A DNA stretch of 12,342 bases, taken from positions 629,922 through 642,263 of the forward strand of contig ML976681.1 in NCBI GenBank assembly GCA_010015655.1, in the 5' to 3' direction. The notes under the pieces are model-generated. The model saw only the letters and a program-made list of their open reading frames with translations, made no database searches and had not been told where the DNA came from. Positions 6,211-12,342 of this stretch are shown one piece after another. A program made the position numbers and the translations under genes. Origin of the DNA: Bimuria novae-zelandiae CBS 107.79. Taxonomy: Eukaryota; Ascomycota; Dothideomycetes; Pleosporales; Didymosphaeriaceae. Numbering within the stretch: the stretch's first letter is position 1; every line of letters begins with the position of its first letter.

Positions 6211-8100
6211 TTAATGCTGTTAGAGGTACTTTTTTTAGTCCTTAGACTTAACTTCTAGCCTATAAAGAGGTAACTAATAAAGAGAGTAGCTAAAACCTGT
6301 ATGCGGAGGATACTAAGGGCTATAAGTATAGTATAAATTACTAGACACGTGACTTAGAGGCGTATAAGCTAGCCTACTAATAGTAAAAATATACTTAGCT
6401 TTAGAGTAATTAATATATGTTTAAGCGTTTATAAAAGCTTAATAGACTTAGGCGTACTATTTTTATTAGTAATAATATTCTAAGCTCTTTTACGTTTACT
6501 TAAACCACGTATAGGCTAGCCTCTACGCTTAAAAAGCTACTATATAAGGCGATAGAAAAATTCCTTATAGTAGCTATATTTAGCCGCGCTTAGGGAAGAG
6601 TAAGTAGAAAGCCTGTAATAGTTATTAAGTATAAGATCTAGTAAAAAGTACTATAGAGGCTTCTATGTACGCCTCTTAACTTACTAAACGCTATAGTAGC
6701 TTTTATTTAATTAAAATAATCTACCTCGCTCTTATACTTATTATAGTTATTTATTATTTTTATTATACCTAGCAGCTTAACAGCGTTATCTTTAAAAGTA
6801 AATTTAAAAAGTTTTTTATTATTTAAAAAGAGCTTACTACGTTAATAAAGCTTTTATATAAATTAAAGATCTAGTAGTAAACATTATTAAAGTAAGGTTT
6901 TAGCACTAAAGTTAAGGTAAGTAACTTATATTTTATAATAGTACTTATAAAAACCACGACTTAATTATCTTTCTATGCTCCCTTTAAGACTTCTTTACTC
7001 TTTAATAATGCTTAGTACGTTATTCCTTACTCTAGCTTGTTTATAAACTATACCTTAAGCTTTATTAGATTCTTATTAAATTATTCCTTTATTAGCTTTA
7101 AGTGCGTGCACTGCTACACGGCTAGTAATTTTAATACTAATTTTATAGTAGTTTTCTTATTAAATCTTTTTATTATTATTTTTATTATATAAATAGTGCC
7201 TGCGCAGTCTACGTCTAAAGGTTTTAAATATTTAAATATAAAGATAGTATTAAAGAGATTGTTATTCTATATAGTATAGTAATTTAGTAAAAATAGGCGA
7301 TTGCCGTTAAAGTCTTTAGTAAACATAAAATTAATAGGGACTAACTTTATAGAAGTAAAAGTTACACCTATAATTATAAGTAAATTAATAGGCCCTTGGC
7401 TAGCTCTTTTAGCATAAGATAACTAGTTTAGAATTATTTTATTATTAGCTAAGTACTAGGTTTTATACCCCTTAAGCATTAGCTTTATTTTAATTATTAT
7501 AATTTTACTAGCTTGCCTTATAAATCTTACTAGCTTGCCTTATAAATTTTACTATAGCCTTATTAATATAAAAGTACTTATTAGTAGTCTAATACTTAAA
7601 GGTGCGCTCATGGAACAACCTAGAGAAGTTCTATATGTATTTAAATAGGGACTTAAAGGACTAATTTAGGTCTATTAAGTATATAAATTTGTCTAGCTAC
7701 TCTTAGCGTTCCTGCCTTATAAACTTGTTAACTTTATGTGTAGGCGTCAGGCCGTGGAGTTTAACCTAGTATTCTGCCAGAGATGGCTCTCTATGGACGA
7801 CTATATAGACAACAATCGCTAAGTATATATATAACTCGCTTAGAGAGATAGGCGTCTAGCTATAGTAGGTAGACAATAAGGCAGCTTATAAAAGCTTAAT
7901 ATACTAATTTATATAATATATAATTTAGTTAAGAACGTTAGCATTAAAAAATAGATTAAAAACGATAACAAAAGAACTTTTATTAGTACCTTTAGGTAGC
8001 TAAGCGCCTCTAAAAATATATAAGTTATTAATATTAAGAAGTTTCTAGCTAGGTAGCGGCTTGCGTAATAGAAGTAGCAAAATACCTACTTTTTTTTACT
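6211..8100 (-). pseudogene. piggyBac-type transposase remnant
   Basis: On the - strand, from high to low coordinates: an N-terminal block reading VVHREPSLAEYW with RIP changes (about 7770-7830), matching the Y-M-G-(V/I)-H-x-E-P-x-x-x-D-Y-W region of DDE_Tnp_1_7; a KGYKTWYLANN-like block (about 7450-7480); KDNQVVVFISTI (about 6940-6980), where relatives have W-K-D-N-x-x-V-x-x-(M/L)-S-T; INNYNKYKSEVDYFN (about 6705-6750); and a C-terminal Cys-rich domain whose Cys codons are now Tyr. The likely stop is at 6211-6213; the start is not identifiable. The three catalytic Asp positions are Asn (7562-7564), Asn (7261-7263) and Asp (6719-6721, intact). A 22-bp duplication at 7507-7550 shifts the frame. 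The enzyme would excise and integrate the element; this copy cannot. Confidence 0.85.
7507..7550. repeat. 22-bp tandem duplication in the transposase
   Basis: 7507-7528 and 7529-7550 match at 21 of 22 positions; the one difference is C/T. Since 22 is not a multiple of three, the second copy shifts the transposase frame just after the first catalytic position. Confidence 0.9.
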
Positions 8101-8275
8101 ATATTTTATACATTTTATAAAGTTAGTATTATTACTAGATAGCCCTATAGCCCTTAGCGTATTTACAAATATAAGTAATTTTAAAATAGGTAGGCTTTGC
8201 CTAGTAAATAGAAATTGCTGGCATAAGGATGTAGATTTAGTGTTAAGAGTCTCTAGTTGCTAATTGGCTATAGAT
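8101..8275. other. Transposase 5' region between coding and the right inverted repeat
   Basis: TpA-rich DNA from about 8101 to 8225, then a less damaged part. On the - strand this lies upstream of the transposase and should hold its promoter and start codon. The only recognisable signal is CCAAT, as its complement ATTGG at 8262-8266, shared with the left end. The protein start may lie inside this stretch. Confidence 0.4.
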
Positions 8276-8314
8276 AGGTGGCCCGTATGAGGGCGATATT
8301 GACAGTGCGGGGGA
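8276..8314 (-). repeat. Right terminal inverted repeat
   Basis: Reverse complement starts TCCCCCGCACTG and matches 5614-5652 at 35 of 39 positions. Three of the four differences are C in the left copy and T here, in line with mild RIP of this end only. Confidence 0.88.
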
Positions 8315-8325
8315 TACGATGGCTG

Positions 8326-8353
8326 TGTTTGTTTGTTTAGTTGTTTGTTTGTC
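8326..8353 (-). repeat. CAAA-type tail at the LINE 3' end
   Basis: The + strand reads TGTTTGTTTGTTTAG followed by TTGTTTGTTTGTC; as read on the LINE strand this is a run of ACAA/CAAA units with one interruption. Short-motif tails in place of poly(A) are known for some LINEs. Its place just past the non-coding 3' part of a - strand LINE makes a tail the simplest reading; a chance microsatellite cannot be excluded. Confidence 0.55.
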
Positions 8354-8659
8354 TATTATGGCCATGCACCCTGTGGGTAAGGGTCTTTATTATGCGCTAG
8401 CTATATATATCTCGCTACTTAGTACTCTTTTTATTTTAGGAGCTAACTATAAGAGCTTCTCTTTACTTATTAACGCCATATCTAATAAAGGAAAATTATA
8501 AAAGAGTATTCTAACACTATCTAGGCGTATAGTAATTAAAGGTAGGTTAAAGCCTTATATTTATAGGGTATTTCTAGCGTCGTGTATTTCTTAATTAGCT
8601 ATATACTAGCTAAGGCATGTTTATAGGCAGCTTACCTTATATTACTTAAAAGTAGGGAT
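8354..8659 (-). other. Probable LINE 3' untranslated region
   Basis: Downstream of the readable ORF2 C-terminus the - strand holds about 300 bp of mostly RIPed DNA with no domain. The first part (8354-8400) is GC-normal. A 60-codon + strand frame at 8319-8501 begins outside the LINE, runs through the tail and resembles no protein, so it is treated as chance. Confidence 0.5.
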
Positions 8660-9750
8660 ATTAAAGTATTCTCCGTTATCTAGTCTCTTCTATATTCTTA
8701 TTAAAATTACTAGCTAGGTCTTATGCGTTTAGTTATAATTAACCTATATTTTTTATAAATTTAATTATTACTACCTTTATGTTAGGTGTCTAGTACTCTA
8801 CCAGTCCATCTGTCCTGCTAGAGTATCCGCCTAGCGCGTACGATAGGTCTCCGAATCTCCTTTTATGCTACTATCTTAAGATTGTTCTTTGCCGCACCTA
8901 TCTACTGCACGAATATAGGAAGTGCTTAACTAACTCTACTTGTCTACATACGTAGGCTGCGGTTTCCGTTACTTAAGTCTTATAAAGATACTTGTTTAGG
9001 AATAATTTACCTATTTAAAGCTATAATAAGATAGCTGCTTTAGCGCTATTTAGCTACTTATATATTCTAGCTAACTTGCTAGTATATAGTACTTTGTTAA
9101 TTTTCCTTATAAACCTGCCTATTTCTTTTACACTAGGCCTACCTGCTCCCGCTATCATGCCAGCTTTCATGTATGTTCGTTACACTAAGTACTATAGGAC
9201 ACCGTCTTACTATAGTAGTACGTTACTTAACTTCCTTATTACTTTTTTTAGCTAGCTTATTTACTTTTTTATTCCCTTTAATCCCTGCGTTTCCTAATAT
9301 CTAGTACAACGTAGCGTTTTTTATTAGAGCTACCTAATAATTCTTTCTATTATCCCTTAATAGGCGCTAGCTTTTTAACTTGCGACTATTTATAGCGCTA
9401 ACTACGTATTAAAGAATATACGTACTATAGTTACTAGTGCTAGTTAATTATAGCTATTTAGTGCTATAACTACTAGATCTTATAATTAAATAGCTACTTT
9501 ACTAATAACTAATAACTCTATCATGTGTGCATTTGCTTATTTAGAGCTAGTTATCGTCCTTAATATGCGTACTTACGACAGAGTGGTATATATGCTAATG
9601 CCTGCCCTATTGTTGCGCACCGATGCATTCACATATATATTAACTTACCCTGGCTTGTGTTCTTTTGTCAAAGCCTTTGCTTGGTCTCCGTCTTCTAGTA
9701 TCTTAACCTCTAGTCTGGCCACCTATGGCGTACAGGCATATACTTTCACT
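8660..9750 (-). pseudogene. LINE ORF2 C-terminal part: RNase H and Cys-rich end
   Basis: On the - strand, VNASVRNNRAGI (about 9600-9635) is the start of the RNase H domain, where the family has an Asp in the D-A-S-x-R-x-x-x-A-G-(I/V) motif; here the Asp codon is AAT (9627-9629). SSKQANAHM-like sequence follows (about 9520-9550), then remnants of the region reading GRFIRKINK (about 9110-9135) and the former zinc-binding end, where Cys codons have become Tyr (TAAYVDK, about 8945-8965). The reading stays recognisable to NIEETR at about 8680. RNase H would remove the RNA strand after copying. A 79-codon frame on the + strand (9523-9762) is a shadow of this domain. Confidence 0.78.
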
Positions 9751-10766
9751 TCCCTTACTTAGTTTACCTGTATATCGTAGACTAACTTAGCAATTTTTAT
9801 AAGCAGTGACCTATATCTAGTATAAAGTTATTATTATTTAAGCTTCTAGTATAGGTGTGCTTATATTAGCTTATAAATAAATACTTAGAATATAATAGCC
9901 TGCTTTCGTAGCCTTTACTCTTGCAAAAGTATTCCCGCCTTTATTTTTACTATAGCTAGTGTAACTATCTAGAATCCTTAGATTACTACTTAAGCTATAA
10001 TTCTTTATACTTATAAAAGTAGCCTTTTCGTGTCTTACGTCGCGATTAGGTACTACACTAGCGACGTATAGTCTACTACTAGTAGCACTATACTTTACGC
10101 TAGTAGCTTTACTACCTTAAGTTATAATCCTTTTATTTTATAGAGTGCTAGTGCTGCTTAAACTCCCTTACCTACTTTATCTACTAGGTAGATCTTAAAT
10201 CTTAACTCTTTATTAAGTATTAGCCTAAAGATCTTAACTTAGTCTATTAGTACAATGTCTTCTCCTTTAAACTATAATAGTGTTATAATGTCCCTGCCTG
10301 CTGCTCTATGTCGTGTAAGGTGGATAAAGGACGTTTTTGCCGCTTCGAATTAGGCCCTACTTGTCCTTTCCTATCTCTCTAGTATTGGCACTACCGCTTC
10401 CTAGACAGCCCTCGTGTTCTCTTCCGCCGATGGTCCCAGAATCTACGCCGAGTAGTCGTCCACGAATGCCATTGAACCACCACTTTTAGGTGCGTTTTGA
10501 ATTAGGTCTGCATTAAAGAAGAGAAAGAGGATAGGGGCAAGCGCAAATTCTTGCGAAAGATCTGCCTGCGAGAGTTCTTATACATTAGTTATAAATCTGT
10601 TAACTAGGATACACGCTTGTTGGCCTGTATAGTAGTCCTCTACCTACTAGATAATCGTCTTAGGTATTTATTGCTATCTAAGTCTTCTTAGTTCTAACCT
10701 TATCGCTACGTTATTATACGCTCCTTGAACGTTAAAAGACACTAAGGTTATAGTCTTCCTCCCTTT
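9751..10766 (-). pseudogene. LINE ORF2 reverse transcriptase, C-terminal half and linker
   Basis: The catalytic box survives on the - strand as MAFVDDYSAWILGPSAEENT, with both Asp codons intact (FVDD at 10455-10466). Upstream lies a RIPed FNVQGAYNNV block (about 10700-10745), the first catalytic motif, with the F-D-V-x-G-A-(F/Y)-D Asp residues now Asn. Further along, KTSFIHLTRH (about 10300-10335) and VKILRLILNKELRF (about 10190-10235) mark the thumb side. The rest to 9751 is a linker toward RNase H, heavily RIPed. Confidence 0.85.
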
Positions 10767-11039
10767 CTACACTTTAAACGTGTCCTTATACAAGTATAAT
10801 AGCGCGTACGTCGTTGACCTCTGCTTCCTAGCGCCAAAGTGCGTCTTAGGTAAAAGGTTGTATTCTTCCACAAGGTACGCGATCCTCTCGGCTACCAGCG
10901 ACTCTAGGGCCTTGCCTAGTGTAGAGAGGAGGGAGATGGGCCGGTAGTTGTTAGCTATCGTGTAATCTTTCCGTTTTGGCTTCTGCAGCGGTACAATCTT
11001 GGCTATCTTCCAGTCTTTGGGCACCCTGCTTGTTTCCAT
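10767..11039 (-). pseudogene. Uninterrupted LINE reverse transcriptase fragment (90 codons)
   Basis: This is the one long open frame in the window with clear homology. It runs from an internal Met through VPKDWKIAKIVPLQKP, YRPISLLSTLGKALE and the LLP...FGARKQRST block, which are the N-terminal RT motifs of Tad1-clade LINEs (RVT_1). It is part of a larger ORF2, not a gene: the upstream frame continues toward the endonuclease and the downstream frame meets a stop at 10766 and beyond. The ATG is only an internal Met. RIP is nearly absent here (many CpA and TpG sites remain), which is why the frame stays open. Confidence 0.9.
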
Positions 11040-12226
11040 GGAACGGGCGAACAGCGAAGTGATTTCATCTCCTAGGACAGGCTATAACTCTCTCTGTACC
11101 CGTGCTGGTATCCCATCCTTGCTAGGGGTCTTATCTAGCTAAGCCTAAAATACGGCTTTTTTAACTTCCTTTTTATTAATAGGTTCTTATAGTAGCTAGT
11201 TGTATATCGCTAGCTTGTCTTCGTGTTTACACGGCGATAAAGTTAAAGAGAATAATCTTAGTAGCTCTTATCTTACCTTTTAATTATTTATAGCGATCTC
11301 TCCTGTACCCTCCTTCTAAATTAAGGGTACTCTGGCGAATAAGCTACTACCTTACCTATTTAGGTATTTAGCTACTTTTTATATATTATTACTATTATTT
11401 AAAAACGCCTCCTAGTGCATCTTCCTATATTTCTTAATTTTTTAGTGGAAGAGCCTTTTTACTCTAGTTACTGTCTTGCGCAACTCTGCGTCCTCTCTAC
11501 CCTATTATCTTTTCGCGCATGCTTGGTTCCTCTAATATGTGTATAACCTCAGCGCCGTCAGGTCCTTATTCCACTACCTCTTTATATACGGCGATGGCTT
11601 AGCTCTTAGGTAGTGTTTCTCTAGTGCCTTATTTACCTACGTTATTAGCCTGCCTACTATTATATTAACGTTATTGGTTAGGGAGCTTGCCTTTTTTTTA
11701 CGCTAGACTTCCTCTTGTATCTTATCCTACGGCGCCTTAGTAAGGATTAATCTTTCTTTACCTTCCTGTCTTTTAGTATCCACGCAGAAGACAGTCTAAA
11801 TTGCCCTATAGTCTAACCTATATTTATATTTCTACACTAAGCATTTCGCTAGATCGCTCGCGAGTCTAGGGGTTACTAATATTGGATTTATCGTAGATAT
11901 GCTTCTTGCACTATTCTTAAACGTAATTACACTTATTAATAAGAGACTCTAGAGCCATAGCTCTACTATAAACTTAGTAATAGGTTTGCTCTACTCCTAA
12001 CTTACTATACTAATAATATAAATATCTCCCTATAGTTAGTTATATTAATTAAAGTTACCTATAATAATTACTTTCGTGTGCGAATCTCGTAGACGTTCTA
12101 CGTTAACTAGTTCTTAAATAGTATTAGTCTTATTTTTAGCTCTGCGAGGTCTTCTTCTCGTGTCGTTTCGTAACGCTGGCATAGGATATATACTAACGCA
12201 ATTAGAACCCTCTTCTATGCAATATA
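11040..12226 (-). pseudogene. LINE ORF2 endonuclease remnant and linker to RT
   Basis: From 12226 downward the - strand reads RVLIALVYI, then REEDLAELK, followed by the AP-endonuclease GDFN motif as GNFN (12048-12059, Asp to Asn). The SDHR motif reads LDYR at 11805-11816: TCA to TTA and CAT to TAT, so Ser and His are lost and Asp is kept. The fragment FCVDTKRQEGKERLILTKAP (about 11725-11790) and the linker to RT (KTVTRVKRLFH near 11450-11490; DEITSLF near 11050-11075) follow with frameshifts and RIP stops. The enzyme would nick target DNA for target-primed reverse transcription. The N-terminal catalytic residues lie beyond the microsatellite. Confidence 0.8.
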
Positions 12227-12247
12227 TACTACTACTACTACTACTAT

Positions 12248-12342
<95 letters not shown>
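12227..12342. repeat. TAC trinucleotide microsatellite running off the window
   Basis: At least 116 bp of TAC repeats, about 38 units, with one interruption (TAT near 12245). On the LINE strand the units read GTA, a Val codon in the endonuclease frame, and the repeat abuts the RVLIALVYI endonuclease stretch. So it lies within, or has replaced, the N-terminal part of the endonuclease. The true length is unknown because the window ends inside it. Confidence 0.97.

Larger units (their letters stand above)
5614..8314 (-). mobile_element. RIPed piggyBac-like DNA transposon
   Basis: Terminal inverted repeats at 5614-5652 and 8276-8314 bound 2701 bp holding a piggyBac-type transposase remnant on the - strand and the later solo LTR 2. 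Without that LTR and one duplication the element would be about 2.3 kb, a normal size for the superfamily. Flanking dinucleotides are TA on both sides (5612-5613 and 8315-8316). No TTAA duplication, the hallmark of piggyBac, is present: if the element starts at CCCCCGCAC the flanks read TTAT and ATAC. The element is non-functional because the transposase is full of stops and two of three catalytic Asp codons are lost. Confidence 0.82.
8326..12342 (-). mobile_element. RIPed Tad1-like LINE, 5' truncated by the window
   Basis: The - strand encodes, in order, an AP endonuclease, a reverse transcriptase and an RNase H followed by a former Cys-rich motif, which is the ORF2 layout of the fungal Tad1 clade. 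The 3' end lies at about 8326 in a CAAA-type tail, directly against the right end of the piggyBac-like element. ORF1 and the first part of the endonuclease are missing: a TAC microsatellite begins where endonuclease sequence should continue, and the window ends inside it. Most of the body is RIPed, with undamaged patches at about 9520-9760, 10260-10560 and 10840-11110. Confidence 0.88.

Noticed and set aside
8319..8501. 60-codon + strand frame resembling a membrane peptide
   Set aside because: It starts in the flank, runs through the TTTG repeat and into the LINE 3' region; hydrophobicity follows from T-rich DNA and no start context or homology supports it.
9523..9762. 79-codon + strand frame
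   Set aside because: It is the shadow of the LINE RNase H on the - strand.

Overview
The window reads as a repeat island from a filamentous ascomycete (Pezizomycotina) whose genome has undergone repeat-induced point mutation (RIP). Long stretches are extremely rich in TpA and poor in CpA and TpG. Transposon proteins are still readable in them, but most stops are TAA or TAG where the family has Gln or Trp, and Cys, Gly and Asp codons have become Tyr, Ser and Asn. That is the signature of C-to-T change at CpA on both strands. There is no intact host gene, no tRNA or rRNA, and no bacterial feature. I cannot name the species.

Layout. (1) 1-295: GC-normal, un-RIPed flank with short direct repeats and one perfect hairpin. 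(2) About 296-5421: a RIP-destroyed Ty1/copia retrotransposon on the + strand, with gag, protease, integrase, reverse transcriptase and RNase H in copia order. It is followed by a purine tract and a possible short 3' LTR (5422-5573). A foreign 253-bp solo LTR (2552-2804, target duplication AAGAC) splits its integrase. (3) 5614-8314: a DNA transposon bounded by 39-bp inverted repeats. It carries a RIPed piggyBac-type transposase on the - strand and a second solo LTR (5760-6160, target duplication CTAAT). (4) About 8326-12342: a RIPed Tad1-like LINE on the - strand with endonuclease, reverse transcriptase and RNase H. It ends at low coordinates in a CAAA-type tail and is cut at high coordinates by a TAC microsatellite that runs off the window.

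How the pieces relate. All three autonomous elements look dead: catalytic Asp residues are lost in the copia RT and integrase, in two of three positions of the piggyBac triad, and in the LINE endonuclease and RNase H. The two solo LTRs are younger nested insertions that later lost their internal regions by LTR-LTR recombination. RIP damage is mosaic. Solo LTR 1, the left piggyBac end and patches of the LINE RT are nearly undamaged, whereas neighbouring sequence is saturated. The only long uninterrupted element-coding frame is a 90-codon RT fragment at 10767-11039 (-). I found no new biological system. The interest lies in the insertion history, the unusual target site of the piggyBac-like element and the patchiness of RIP.
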